The notes: generated from the sequence alone by a model not told the origin. A stretch of DNA of 64,000 nt from Marisa cornuarietis (GCA_004794655.1 SMMW01000019.1:2516001-2580000), one strand, 5' to 3'. Shown: positions 1 to 11,794, numbered from the stretch's first letter. Made by a program: numbers and translations.

Positions 1-2754
1 GCCATGTTCTCAAGCACCGGCCAGCACCAGCCTGAACCCCACGCCCAGCAGCGAACGTCCCCAACCTTCGCCGGTGGCAGTGGCGACCCCCAGCAGACCG
101 GATATTCCAACCACGGCGTCTCCAATGCCACTGCCTTCGGAGGCAGCTTGAACTGCAGTTCCCCGCCCCGCTACATCCACGGCGCGTCCAGGCAGCATGC
201 AGCAAGTCCTACAGGAGGAGGAGCGGCCGGTCACACAGGCGACCCCACTTGCTTGCCTATCCAGAACGACTACCCAATGCCGTCGCCTTCCAACTCAGGC
301 TGGGTGACGGCCATGGGGGAACCGACGGTGCAGTGCCCACGCACTGGCAACCTGGTGCCGCACAACGCCCTCTCGCAGCAGGAGCTACGCGAGTTCTCGC
401 TTACTCGCCCTCACGACTTCGCCGCCCAGCAGCATGTAGCCCCACCATCCTCACCTCACATGAACCCTGGCAGTCCTGCCAAATCACCGCAGTGTACCGC
501 GTACAACAGCCAGGTGATGTCCGCGGTGCTGGCCTCGATGACGTTTCCCGGTGGGCAGAGGGGTGTGGTGGAAGCAGCAGGCTCATTTTCGATCGGCTCA
601 CCAGAAGTGTCGCAAGGGTCGAGCCTTGAGGCGTCACCAGGAAATGTGTTTTCGTACGGCTCCGCAGACGGCGAGCCTTTCATGGCAGCCAATGCTTCTC
701 TTCAGATGAGCGGCGGAGAGGAGCTGTTTGGTTCGGTTCCTCCCGGCTTCACCCACCGCATGAACGGTGATTTGACCCTGGGAGTGACTCTGAACACGTA
801 CACTGGTGAGCAAGGTGTCGCGGTGCAGAATATAGCTCTCAGCGCTGGTCAAGCCTTCCAGACACAGGGGTCTCCGTTAAACAGCCCCCACATTTCCCCG
901 TTAGAAGTGCTCAGACATTTCCCGTTGCAACAGCAACAGCAGCAGCAACAACAACATCAGCAGCAGCAAGTTTCTGGAACGACCAGTGAAGGTTTCTGCC
1001 GGCGGTCTCGGTCGGGCATCGGCAAAAGCCCGACTCGGAAAAGCTCGGACCGCCAGTCGCCAGCTCCCTACTCTCCTCAGCGGCGTCCTCGCACGCACTC
1101 TGAGAGCTCGGCCACCGTGTCGGACGAGCTAAACGACATGAGCCTCGGCACCGGGGCGCCTTCGCCGACTGGCTCGTCGCTGTCCCCAGGCTGCGAACCC
1201 GCCATCTCATCCCTGCACGGCGTTGTCTCTGGTCTCCACGACAACAAAATGGCAGCAACAGACGCCCAGACTTACGCCATGTCTACCTCCACGTCGGGAA
1301 ACTACCTGCTGCTGGAGCAGCTGGTGAACTCAGCGGACCCCCTGGCCCCCTTTTCAGCTATGGACTCGTACCGGGAGGAGGAGGCGGAGTTGGCGGAGCT
1401 GCTGACCGCCACCTCAGCCTTTGCGAGCGGCTCGACGTCCGCACAAGCCCAGAGCTTTGTGTCGGAGCTCATGTCGCTAGAGACGGTCATGGACAGCATT
1501 TCCACGGCTACTGGCGGGGGTTCAGGCATGTACGAGCCCTTCCCGCTGCTGGGAGACAGCGTCATGGAACACACCTTACCCGAACCACCGGCAGGCGCGG
1601 GCATGACTGAGGAATCGGCAGCTCTTCCGCGAATAGAGTCGGACGACGCCATGAAGATGTGTGTCGGCGAGCTGGACGTATTTTCGGGCAGGAGGTCGGT
1701 GGAAGGCGAGAGCCCTTCCTCGACAGACGGCTTAGCCTTCGGGATGGCGGAGAACGGTCTGGGCAGGACATTGTCCAGGCGCTGCACTCCCACCCCCGGC
1801 GAGCACATGGCAGAAGGGTGGGGGTCTTCTGAGGGAGGCGCTGGCGCCGGGTCGCACCCCGCGGACATGTCGGGCTTGCCTTTCCCCCACAGCCAAGAGT
1901 CTGTAGTGCTGCACCCGTCCCTGGAGAATCCCTACAACCCCAAACTGCCCACCCCGCCCATCGTCCTGACGCCCTTCACCAGCTATGAGACATACATGCG
2001 CAGTGATGACAATTTCGATGAGTTCATCTTCCCGGACGTCCTCAACTACAGCTCTGCCGACCTGCCGCAGCCGTCGGCAGCCGGGGCGGCGGCGGAGGAG
2101 TTTGCCGCGCCGCCGGCCGTCGACAGCAACGCAGCAGTTCGCCAAAGCGAGCTTGCAGCTGCCGTGCGACTGTCAGGTGGCGCGGAGTTCTTGCCGCAGG
2201 CGGGTGGCGCGTGGCGGGCGACCTTCTCCAATGACCTGCCCTTCAGCAGCAGCGACGCACAGCAGTTGCACGACACGTCAGGGAGTGTGTACGGCCTGAG
2301 CCAGCAAGTTGGTGGCAACTCCCAGCAGCAGCACTGGCTGTCGGACAGTGACCCTGGCATCCTTCCTCGTTACCACCGCTCACACTCCTTCCAAGACAAC
2401 AGCCTACGGCCGCAGGCCCACGGACTGGTCAGCTTGCATCACTGCCACAGCGACTCTAGCCTTGTGGACCACGGGGGAGGGAGTTTTGACAACCTCCACC
2501 TTGGGCTGGCGACCGGGGGCAGCGGGGGTGCTGGGGGGCGGGACGCTGGGATTGTCCTGGCTGGAGGGCAGCCCTTCGACGCCTGGTCGACCCCGGAGGC
2601 TTTTTCTGTGGACAGACGAAACCGTCACCGCTCGCGATCGGCCTCTCCGTGCACCAACACTCGTGCAGAAATCCTCTTCAAGCTACGGAAAGTGGTGGAA
2701 AGGCGACTGTCGGGGGCCGATTTCAGGATTACCGGCGGCACTCACCGGAAGTGA
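1..2754 (+). CDS. 3' part of an unidentified Ser/Pro/Gln-rich, polyQ-containing protein (5' partial)
   Basis: A single reading frame is open from the left edge to the TGA at 2752. The first ATG is at 4 with a G at -3, so it could be the start, but the frame is also open at codon 1 and this may be a large last exon. The protein (916 aa from that ATG) is dominated by Ser, Pro, Gly, Gln and Ala. It has a Gln/His run at about residues 309-322, an Arg/Ser cluster around 330-370, acidic-hydrophobic stretches around 450-540, a conserved-looking Pro/aromatic block at about 642-685 (containing KLPTPPIVLTPF and DEFIFPDVL), and a basic Arg/Ser segment plus amphipathic helix (RAEILFKLRKVVERRL) at the C terminus. 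This composition is typical of the disordered activation region of a nuclear regulator, which is an inference. No catalytic or DNA-binding domain is visible in the part present, and I do not recognise the family. Confidence 0.8.
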   Translation, partial: AMFSSTGQHQPEPHAQQRTSPTFAGGSGDPQQTGYSNHGVSNATAFGGSLNCSSPPRYIHGASRQHAASPTGGGAAGHTGDPTCLPIQNDYPMPSPSNSGWVTAMGEPTVQCPRTGNLVPHNALSQQELREFSLTRPHDFAAQQHVAPPSSPHMNPGSPAKSPQCTAYNSQVMSAVLASMTFPGGQRGVVEAAGSFSIGSPEVSQGSSLEASPGNVFSYGSADGEPFMAANASLQMSGGEELFGSVPPGFTHRMNGDLTLGVTLNTYTGEQGVAVQNIALSAGQAFQTQGSPLNSPHISPLEVLRHFPLQQQQQQQQQHQQQQVSGTTSEGFCRRSRSGIGKSPTRKSSDRQSPAPYSPQRRPRTHSESSATVSDELNDMSLGTGAPSPTGSSLSPGCEPAISSLHGVVSGLHDNKMAATDAQTYAMSTSTSGNYLLLEQLVNSADPLAPFSAMDSYREEEAELAELLTATSAFASGSTSAQAQSFVSELMSLETVMDSISTATGGGSGMYEPFPLLGDSVMEHTLPEPPAGAGMTEESAALPRIESDDAMKMCVGELDVFSGRRSVEGESPSSTDGLAFGMAENGLGRTLSRRCTPTPGEHMAEGWGSSEGGAGAGSHPADMSGLPFPHSQESVVLHPSLENPYNPKLPTPPIVLTPFTSYETYMRSDDNFDEFIFPDVLNYSSADLPQPSAAGAAAEEFAAPPAVDSNAAVRQSELAAAVRLSGGAEFLPQAGGAWRATFSNDLPFSSSDAQQLHDTSGSVYGLSQQVGGNSQQQHWLSDSDPGILPRYHRSHSFQDNSLRPQAHGLVSLHHCHSDSSLVDHGGGSFDNLHLGLATGGSGGAGGRDAGIVLAGGQPFDAWSTPEAFSVDRRNRHRSRSASPCTNTRAEILFKLRKVVERRLSGADFRITGGTHRK
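928..969 (+). repeat. coding CAG/CAA tract (polyglutamine with one His)
   Basis: Fourteen codons of mixed CAG and CAA with one CAT encode nine Gln, one His and four Gln inside the large reading frame. The CAA interruptions would tend to stabilise the tract against expansion. Confidence 0.9.
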
Positions 2755-3561
2755 CTTCGCATGACCTCTTAAACCCCTGTGTCCGCATGCTCTTCTTTTC
2801 GGATCACAATAAGTGTAATAATTCACCTTTTTCGTTTTTTTTTCACTCACTTTTCAGGTGTTGGTGTCGGTTAACAATACTGCCAGAAATCATCTCACTC
2901 ACTGGAGTGAAGGGGCGCGGGAGATCGCATTTCTGTGTACATTTCTATCGCCTGATTTTCAACGCAAAAACCTATTTTTTTACGATATTGTGCATAAACG
3001 CGAGCTTTGTTATACATTCCCTAACAGAGATCATTATGACATTTTTGTGAACCCTCTCCACCGTTTTTGGCGTTTGTAACTGCACGGGTGCGTGAGGGTG
3101 TGCGAGTGTGTGTGTGTGTGTGCGGGCAAGTGGAATGTACGTGTGCGGGCAATTTAATGAGATAAAAGAGACTATCGTATTACGCTGTCCTCGAATTGAA
3201 ACCAACAGCTAGGGACGGGTATCTACCCGCAGACGGTGTGCACACTCGAGGGCAGAGCGGGCAAGCAGCGGGAAGAGAATAATTGTCAAGCGAAGCCAGC
3301 TTGTGAGGCTTACCGTCTCTGGCTTGAGCAGAGAGAGAGAGAGAGATAAAAAAAAAAAACCACCCCACAAACTCCCACAACAGCAGCCCACAACAAACTG
3401 CGGCTCACAGGACCTTCGACCTTTTGCTTCCTTACCACCACCACCACCCTACTCCATAAAAAGTTCCTCCTATTCGTCACTCCATCCTTCTTCCAGCTGA
3501 CCACAACGGCTACTGACCTACTTACTGCAAGCGGAAGTGTTAAAAACAGTCAAACTTCGCT

Positions 3562-3627
3562 GGGTGCGTGCGTGTGTGGGTGTGTGCGTACGTACGTGTG
3601 TGTGTGTGTGTGTGTTAGTGTGTGTGA
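3562..3627 (+). repeat. imperfect (TG)n/(CGTA)n microsatellite
   Basis: A run of alternating purine-pyrimidine TG dinucleotides with GTACGTACGT in the middle. Confidence 0.8.
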
Positions 3628-4882
3628 CGGGGTAGGGGGCGATGACAGCAGTGCTATCTTTGCTATAGCAGAGGAAATTGTGGTGGGAGAAGGGGGCAGC
3701 ACGGGGAGATACCTTTTAGTCTGGCTCAGCATGCGAACATTTACCATAATTTCAAGCCTTAAAACAAAAACTGCTGTAGAAGTGAACATAATTACTCCCC
3801 GGGGAAAAATATTGAATGGGAAATCAGTCACTGGAGGGTAGCGAGGTCCCTCGTGCAATCTAGTGACACTGTACGCGTGTGCACACACACAACCCAGGGT
3901 GATGAATGAGTTACGATAATCCCTTATGTCAGATTTCTAACACGTTTGGCACCTACTTGCAGTGAGTAGATGGGGTGGGTAGACAGGTCATACGGGAAAG
4001 TCAGATGTAAGCAAATGAGAAACACGCTGAAGGGAGGAAACAAGTAAATTGCTCGGAAAAGATGAAAAAATGTATCATCCAGATGTTGATTAAAGGCTTG
4101 TTCATTATTGTTATATTGTGCATTGTTGTAATGCAAAAGAAAACACCAGATTACAAAATAATATACGAATCTCATCAGTGCCGCACCTGCAGTCCAATTT
4201 GACACAATGAGATGTGCGTGCGCGCATTCATGCATGCGTATGCACTTGCTTGTATTCCTGTGATGGGCCACATAGAGCTTCGCTGTCGCTTTTTTAAAGA
4301 AATCTTACAGAGTTATTGCTAAAAATATGTTTTGATGTCTTTGTCTTTCTCGATCTCTGTATAGCTTGTATATAATTAGATTCGATTAGCTCATTTTTTC
4401 CCCCTTTTCATCAGCAAACTAAGCGGAAACAGTTTCTTTTTCTGTATATTTTCACCTCGCTATTTATTCAGCGCACTGACAGATCCTGCACACAATCCTT
4501 ACAGTTAAATAGCTGGACAAGAGAAAGTCTGAAAACGAGAACAACTTGACAGCATGGCCTGAGCTTCCATAACAAGCTGCCATATTCTAAAATCGAAAGT
4601 TTAAACGTTTTTGTGTTCTGGCTAACTGAAACACGTGCATCACAAAACAGGTCCGGTGGGTGTAGGCGTGTGCAACACAAGGAAAAAAGATTCCGTGGAA
4701 GTTTCTCAGGCATGGCTTGAACTATACTTAGTTTAACCTTTAGCAAAGTTAAGTGAAGCGACCATGGGGGGTGGGGGGGTGGGGGGGAATGTCTCGTGAT
4801 GATAGTGCTAGAACAGTCACAAAGGTTCCTACACCAGCTTCATCCGCCGCGAGAGACTTCGTTTGCGCAAGCGCTGCGTGCT

Positions 4883-4975
4883 TGACGTCACGGGCTTAAC
4901 GTCGCTTGTCGTTGTTGCCGATGACGTGCGAAAGTGGTTTTGTCGAGACCTTGGCTACGTGACGACGTAAACGAC
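4883..4975. promoter_or_regulatory. cluster of CRE/ATF-like TGACG motifs
   Basis: A perfect palindromic TGACGTCA lies at 4883-4890, followed within 90 bp by TGACGTG (4922) and a GTGACGACGTAAACG stretch near 4960. The surrounding 4850-5000 is richer in CpG than its neighbours. The motif matches the cAMP-response element known from animals; whether it works as an enhancer or promoter here is inference, as no transcript start is visible nearby. Confidence 0.3.
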
Positions 4976-5395
4976 GGTGGATGCGGTGTTTCCCGTGGTG
5001 CACTTGTCAGACCGCTGAATGCAGCGTTGATCGACCTATGGCAGTGTGTGCTTGACAACCAACTATGTTTAGTTCCTTGTGCTAAATAGAACTGCACACC
5101 CAGCTCTGACACCCACCCACGCACGTGCAAACATCTGTAAGGATTTACCTGTCAGAATCTCTTTCGTCTGATAACTCTCTCTCTCTGTGGTGGGGGTGGA
5201 AGGGGAGAGAAATAACTCTGGCCATGTCTTCCTCCTCCCCCATTCCCAAGACGCACTCTTCGTTGTCTAGCTGTATATTCCATTTTCACAAGTAAATTTA
5301 CCTTTTTTGTGATCAAGATATAGTTCCTTCTCAAAAAAAAGTCCAGTGGCATCTACAGTTTCTTTAGAGTCAGTTAATAACGATTATCTCTTTTT

Positions 5396-5401
5396 AATAA
5401 A
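5396..5401 (+). promoter_or_regulatory. candidate polyadenylation signal AATAAA
   Basis: AATAAA about 2.6 kb after the stop of the first gene. It is followed within 60 bp by T/GT-rich sequence. It could serve that gene; the distance makes this uncertain. Confidence 0.25.
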
Positions 5402-5449
5402 GGTAGCACTGTGTTCTTGTAAGGTGTACAATTTTTTTTAATGATGTGG

Positions 5450-5635
5450 TAAAGCTCATTTCAACATACTATTTTCCCAAATCTGAGTGAATTCCTGAAT
5501 TCTGTTCTCGAGGTACACGTCTACAAACATCATCTCACACACACACAGGTCAAGGTCAAGAACACGTCAGGATTGTACATGGATACGTCAATAGTAGCTC
5601 AGAACGGAAAAGATAGTATCCTGCAATGAGCTTTA
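5450..5635. mobile_element. MITE-like element with short terminal inverted repeats
   Basis: The ends are perfect 11-bp inverted repeats (TAAAGCTCATT at 5450-5460, AATGAGCTTTA at 5625-5635), and the similarity continues inward (ATACTATTTTCCC against GGAAAAGATAGTAT). The left inner part shares about 26 bp, with few mismatches, with the fold-back element at 24.3 kb. It has no coding capacity and I found no clear target-site duplication. This suggests a small non-autonomous DNA transposon family. Confidence 0.5.
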
Positions 5636-6249
5636 CTCAGTCATTAGAAAAAACGTTGCGCCTTCTCTAGACCTTTAGAAACAAATCAGGACGTATACAG
5701 AGCTGATCAAAAGATTTTTTTTTAAATCTGTATGAAACAACCGAACTTATATTGGTTCCGTAACACGCAATGGTCTGGACAGTTAAAAGAAATGAGAGAC
5801 GTTCACAATGGAATATGTCTGGTCTGTATGCAAAATATTTGCTTCGCATGTAATAATGCAGATGTTAATCCAATAATCAGAATGCGAGGTCAGGCCAGTC
5901 AGATCATTATTTTAACATAATAGGCGAGCAATGATGTATGGCAAAGCTTCCAGCTATAGGGCTCGAATTGTTTTGCCTACACCACAGGGCTGGCTGCATA
6001 AAGGTTCCCGTCTCTCCCCCCCCCACCTTCTCTTAAGCTAGGTGTTATGGATGGGTGCATTATGCAATGCATCGCCGCTCTCTCTTGATTTATTCTTAAT
6101 TCTTCCTCGGGGGGATACGCCGTGCACCTTCTACCTCGGATCGTTAGTCCGGAGTTCCATTAGTCCCATTGGTGAAATGTTCCTATCATCTTTTTAATCT
6201 GCCTTTCAAACGTGGCATTCCTCTGGCCAGCTGCTTCCGACGCTTCACA
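5636..6249. other. intergenic, nothing recognised
   Basis: AT-rich sequence with a short poly-C run near 6018. Only short chance reading frames are present. Confidence 0.5.
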
Positions 6250-6660
6250 TTCTCCGCATGAAACAACGTATTTCAGACGTAATACTTTCTCTGTATGAAA
6301 CAACGTATTTCAGACGTAATACTTTACCGACGTAATACTTTCTCTGTATGAAACAACGTATTTCAGACGTAATACTTTCTCTGTATGAAACAACGTATTT
6401 CAGACGTAATACTTTACCGACGTAATACTTTCTCTGTATGAAACAACGTATTTCAGACGTAATACTTTGCCGACGTAATACTTTCTCTGTATGAAACAAC
6501 GTATTTCATATTTAATACTTTACCGACGTCATACTTTCTCCGCATGAACACATTTGTGCTGTTGCCGACGTGACACATTCTCCGCGTGAACGAATGTGCT
6601 ATTCCTGACGTAATACTTTCTCCGCAGCAACAAATGTGTTGTTTCCGATGTAACACTTCT
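6250..6660. repeat. minisatellite with a 37-bp unit and longer variants
   Basis: Tandem copies built from AAACAACGTATTTCAGACG plus TAATACTTTCTCTGTATG, some with an inserted CCGACGTAATACTTT segment. Central copies are nearly identical; those at both edges (after 6510) are diverged. This fits expansion from the middle. Confidence 0.9.
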
Positions 6661-8871
6661 TCAAACTCTACTGCAGGATGACTGCTGTCATCTGTCATAT
6701 TGCTCTTTCTCTTGATGCACTTTCCTGTCTACCCTATTCACTTCAACTGCACGTGGTCACGTTGCGTGTAAATTCCCCATCTTTTGAAAGAGCAACTTAA
6801 TATTTAATACGGCCTCCGACAACAGCATCAATAATAATAATCTCTTGTTTTATTATCTTGTATAATGTAACCTCATACATCCAAGTATGTTCACTCACCG
6901 CGCATGTTACATCTCACGTTACAGCTCACCAGAGTAAAGAAGAAATTCAGTAATATCCAACCCAAACTCACGTATCGTAGGTTGTTTATGATAGAGATGT
7001 GTTCGAAAATACTGGATTTAAAAAGAGAGGGAATTCTAGTGTTTGGGTGAATAATAAGTAAATGTATGTTTTCATTTTTTTTTAGGAACACATTACTCCC
7101 AGCAGTTTGTGAAATCAGATGAAGTCCGGACTAGAGGAAGTGTTGAATATGTTCGCCTAGCCTTGCATCTCATTTATTTAAGGCCGTTCTTAACCAGGCG
7201 AATCTCCTCGAACGTTCGACTAAATGGAGCAAAGTTGTGTGCGAAGGTCACAAGAAACCAACAGTTTTCAGGGGGAAAGTTAGGGACATTAAAATCTTGG
7301 TCAATTTACTAAGTCTAGACACATTGGCCAAGACAATGGAAGTTAAGAGCATTAGAAAAGTGTGACGCTTGGATGCTTTGCCCAGTTCAGAACGGTCTTC
7401 AGGGAGTATAATTTCTTTCTTTTTTTCTTGCTTGCTTTCGTTCATTCTCTCTGTATGTGTGCTTAGTTTTTTTTTAAATTCTGGCTCTGCCTGTTCTCCC
7501 ATGCTTTCTTCTTCGGAAACCCTTTTTTTTTTTTAGTTTGAAAACATTTGTTTGCTGTTGCCCCATCCACAATGGATGGTGTCAATATAACGTCGGGTCA
7601 CTCCGTCCTTCACAACCCCTTCTCTGTACTATTCCTCCCCAGGTCATGCAAGCACGAGTGTGCACATAAAGGATTCCCTACCCCTTTTGTTTCGAACTAC
7701 CGTCGAGGTTTCAAGCTCTAGAGTTTCTACTCTTCCGTCACGACTCTACAATTCGTTATTTAAAGCCCTCACTCGGTGCACCAAATGCTAAGTTTAAATT
7801 CATAACCCTGTTGAATTTGTAAACCCCGTGCTGTAAACTTTTTTTTATTATTATCATTTGTAGTTTGGTGTTTATAGGAATAACACCACCGTAACTCTAG
7901 TTGGATTGTACCATTGGCGTGGGGAATTCTCTGTGGAAAGAAGCGAAGCCAAAACCAAGTGCAAAAAAGCGGAAGAATGGGCTAGAAGTATTAAATGGAG
8001 ACGAGTTCACATGTAATGTGCTTGTAGCTGCCTGATTCGTCAGGTCTGTGGAATCCACCTTCAATTACCGCGCATCTGTCTTGCACGCGTAAAAAAGGCG
8101 TGACCTGCAGGGGTTAAAACCGCATCCGTCAGTATCAGAGGTTTCAGCCGTCGTTTGCCGAGTACTGGGAGGATAGGACGACGGTGTTGTACAACCTACC
8201 ATACCTGGGAGACCTGGTCACGACCAGAAGCAGACAAGCAGCATCGCTTCTCACCTTTCCCAGCTTCCATCTCTTCAGCCAGCCATCCCCCGCCTACTCC
8301 AACAACCGCACAGAACCTAGCCTTGCTCTCACCTGCAGTCTGGCCTGTTCGCAGGTAAAAGCCCTGCACGCGCAAGTACGATAGAATAGTACTTAGATCT
8401 ATGCAGAGCCCCCCCCCCCGTTTAGTTTACGACGGCCTTTGCGCACGCGCGGTCTGGTATTTTCCCGACGTGCATTGGGGTAGGGGCAGGAAGGCTTGCT
8501 AGCTGTATGTTGCTGGCTCTAGGCTTCAGTCAACACCGTTAGTGTACCTGCCAGTCGCACCTTGAGCCAGCACCCAAGTGAAGACACCAAAGCGTCGTGC
8601 GTTGAATTTAGTGCATTTACCAACAACTACGCAGCCTTCGTCTCACCTCCCTTCAAGTTCTTTCTATCTCTACCCCTAATCATCCTCTAACCTTCCACCA
8701 CCCTTCCTTAACGTGAATCCTGTCTCTAACATCACTACGGTTGCGGCTTTGAAGACACAGTAGATACATACAGTATGTAAGATAAAGCGCCATTAGGGGT
8801 GTGTGTGTTAGGGGTGGGGGTTGACTAGGCACTTGCTTGCTTGACGCATGGGCAGCGATTGGCTGGTCTGA
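6661..8871. other. intergenic, nothing recognised
   Basis: Mixed AT-rich sequence with several poly-T runs and a poly-C run near 8408. No reading frame has convincing protein character. Confidence 0.5.
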
Positions 8872-9090
8872 AGAGGTGGGCAATGGATTAGAGGTGAGCA
8901 ATGGATGAGAGGTGGGCAATGGATGAGAGGTGGGCAATGGATGAGAGGTTGGGCAATGGATGAGAGGTTGGGCAATGGATTAGCGTTGAGCAATGGATGA
9001 GAGGTGGGCAATGGATGAGAGGTTGGGCAATGGATTAGAGGTGAGCAATGGATGAGATGTGGGCAATCGATTAGAGGTGGGCAATGGATG
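8872..9090. repeat. minisatellite, 18-19-bp unit
   Basis: About twelve tandem copies of GGATGAGAGGTGGGCAAT with one-base length variants (GGTTGGGC) and a few substitutions. Confidence 0.92.
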
Positions 9091-9237
9091 TCGGAAAGAA
9101 TCGCTTGGCCGCTTGTTCCCTAGTACAGCAGGTGTCCGACGGTCTTGGTGTAAGAATAAAGGGCTAGCGATTGTCGACCGACGGCGGGTCATGGATAGCT
9201 TTAACGATCCATAAAGGGAATTTTGTTGCAAAGAATT

Positions 9238-9625
9238 TAGTTTAGTTCATCATAAGAACTAGTTAAGATCATGAAAAGATGTTAGTTTAGATAATTGTAA
9301 GATACAAGTTTAAATCATTCTAAGATAATAGTTGAGATCAGTAGAAGATGCTTGCTTATTTCATTATAAGATACTAGTTTAGATCAGTATAAGATACTAG
9401 TTTATATCATTATAAGATACTAGTTTTGATTCTTATAACATACTAGTTGAGATCATGATAAGATGCTAGTTTATATCATAAGACACGTTTGGATCATTAT
9501 AAGACACTGGTTTAGATCATTATAAAATACTAGTTAAGATCAATGTAAGATGCTAGTTTATATCAATATAAGATGCTAGTTTATATCATAAGACACTAGT
9601 TTAGGTCAGTTTAAATACTAATTTC
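9238..9625. repeat. minisatellite, 23-bp unit
   Basis: About sixteen degenerate copies of a 23-bp unit of the type ATCATTATAAGATACTAGTT. Two copies are shortened by an internal deletion. It begins about 150 bp after the 18-bp array. Confidence 0.9.
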
Positions 9626-9781
9626 CAAAATCAAAGCAATGAGCACTTCTCGTCGCACTCATTATGCATGACACATGAAAACCTTTTAGTGTCAATCCGA
9701 ACCAATCAGAAGTTTATACTTTTGCCATCTAGAAAAGTGTAATCCCTTTCCACCCCTAGAAGAGTCCCTACTTTTTCCTAA

Positions 9782-9782
<1 letters not shown>

Positions 9783-9854
<72 letters not shown>
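9783..9854. repeat. (CT)n-(CA)n microsatellite
   Basis: A short CT run passes directly into about 29 uninterrupted CA units. Confidence 0.97.
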
Positions 9855-9856
<2 letters not shown>

Positions 9857-10605
9857 CGGGAGATGTGAAAGTGCTTAACAACTAAACATCTTATCTGAGC
9901 ACAGAAGGTCAAATTCGTCATCGGACGTGGTAAGCTCTCCCTCTGGCTGTAGCCCAGTGTAACCACATCCATGTTTTAAAAGTGGTTTAATGTTTGTCTG
10001 CGTGTCGATGTTTCAAGGGCTGTGTCTCAAATGGAACGGTTTTTGTTTTCTCTTCCTCCCACTTACCACCTACCTCCCCCACCCTCACACCCAGGTTTTC
10101 GGAATAAGCATTTTGTAACCAACTAAGCTCATTCCACTGGAGAGAAAAAAGTCTTTGTTTCACTTCGGTGGGACTTGAAGACGAGACAGGCATTTTCCCA
10201 CGACTTCCAGTCTTCGCCGTCGTCTGAACCTGTTCTTTGCAGACCTCCCCCGACACACACGCGTTGTTGTGGTAAAATAGAGACTCTTTGCTCAAAGCTT
10301 TAAATCCAAGTTCAGCTTTGTGTCGAGTTCATCTCTTTCTCTCCCTCTCTCTTTCTCTCTATCTCTCTGTGCCCGAGCATTTTTCGCGTGCTTCTACGCA
10401 CTCTTGGCACCATAAAGGTTTCTTAATCAAAGAACTAATGAACATATGGCTTTGTGATGGATGGAGAATAAAAGTGAAGAAGAAAAGCGAGCTAAAGAAA
10501 TAAAAATATATAAAAATAATATCATCCAAAAATCCTAATTAAAAAGCAAACAAACCAGCACATATCAACGAAAAAAGATGATTCAGAGAAATTATTAAGT
10601 TGGGT
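9855..10605. other. intergenic, nothing recognised
   Basis: A CT-rich run near 10335-10370 and AT-rich sequence after 10480; no supported gene. Confidence 0.5.
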
Positions 10606-11045
10606 GCAACACTGTTATCTGATTTTACATCGTTTCCCAAAATACCGAGATGTCTAACTTTACATCACTCCACAAAATACCGGGGGTTGGATTGTTGTCT
10701 ACTTTTACATCACTCCACAAAATAAAGGGAAGTGGAGGGCGTCTAAATTTTTGTCTACTTTTACATCACTCCACAAAATAAAGGGAAGTGGAGGGCGGCT
10801 AAATTGTTGTCTACCTTTACATCACTCTACAAAATACGGGGAAGTGGAGGGCGGCTAAATTGTTGTCTACCTTTACATCACTCTACAAAATACGGGGAAG
10901 TGGAGGGCGGCTAAATTGTTGTCTACTTTTACATCACTCCACAAAATAAAGGGAAGTGGAGGGCGGCTAAATTGTTGTCTACCTTTACATCACTCCACAA
11001 AATAAAGGGAAGTGGAGGGTGGCTAAATTGTTGTCTACCTTTCGA
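10606..11045. repeat. minisatellite, 56-bp unit
   Basis: Exact 56-bp spacing of the TGTCTAC landmark at 10696, 10752, 10808, 10864, 10920, 10976 and 11032. Units contain TTTACATCACTCCACAAAAT and AAGTGGAGGGCGGCTAAA. Two shorter diverged units precede the regular ones. Neighbouring copies differ at only a few positions, which suggests recent unequal exchange. Confidence 0.95.
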
Positions 11046-11518
11046 GCAGCAGGCGTTGTGCTGGTGGCTGGCATACAGGAAAACAGAACTGCTGCACTTT
11101 CAGCCCCGGCATCACCACGGTTGTCTCAGCCAGGTAAATCGCTGCAGTGAGACCCTATTTCGTGGAACGGGTGTGCACTAGGCTTCATGGACGTAATGAG
11201 CCCAGGAAAAAAAAACTTTGGAGAAGGGGGATGCAGGAGCTTACACGGGGAGTTTACATGCAAGAACCTGCCATTGGCACAACTAGTTATTTTCAAACAC
11301 TTTCTTCAAAAGTACGATATTACTGATGGTGTCATTCTCGACAAGTATATTGACGTTCGTATTATCACACGATAAGTCAGCCAGTAAATGTTGGCGTTAC
11401 TCTCAAAGAAAAAACAATGGAGAAATTACTTTGCCAGAAAGTAAAGGTTACTTTGGCAAATCGACAAAATACGCATCACTAGGACGCTCTCAGACCGCAG
11501 AAAAGAAGAGAAAAATGT

Positions 11519-11540
11519 AAAAAAAAAAAAAAAAAAAAAA
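11519..11540. repeat. poly-A run
   Basis: An adenine tract of about 22 bases. It could be an old retroposon tail, but no retroposon body could be identified upstream. Confidence 0.8.
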
Positions 11541-11794
11541 GGAAAAAAATCTGTTTTTATAGACAAAACATGTTTCCCACGTGTAAGGTAAATGCCTTTG
11601 TGACAAAAGCAAACAAGCAACATCAAAACAAAACAAGGCTGTCCTGAAAAAATAAGGCATTCTTCTGACGCATTTTTCATGTAAACCAGAAGTCTGCATG
11701 TATGTGACCACGAATAACAAACAAGTAAATATTATAGACACGCTTTATTACGTGTGAAAAGAATCCACTACAGCTGGACAATCCTCAAGGCTTC
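11541..11794. other. intergenic, nothing recognised
   Basis: AT-rich sequence without a supported feature. Confidence 0.5.

Larger units (their letters stand above)
2755..5395 (+). other. probable 3' UTR and downstream flank of the first gene
   Basis: No supported coding sequence. The stretch has T-rich runs near 2830, short TG repeats near 3105 and 3562-3627, a GA run near 3330 and a CRE-like cluster near 4.9 kb. The first canonical AATAAA that I found downstream of the stop lies at 5396, with a weaker ATTAAA near 4090, so the transcript could end at either place or the 3' UTR could be shorter. Confidence 0.35.

Noticed and set aside
1302..1868. 188-codon minus-strand frame in the first gene
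   Set aside because: An antisense shadow of a biased, GC-rich coding sequence.
6250..6660. CRISPR-like array
   Set aside because: The spacing is continuous tandem duplication with no unique spacers, in a eukaryotic context.
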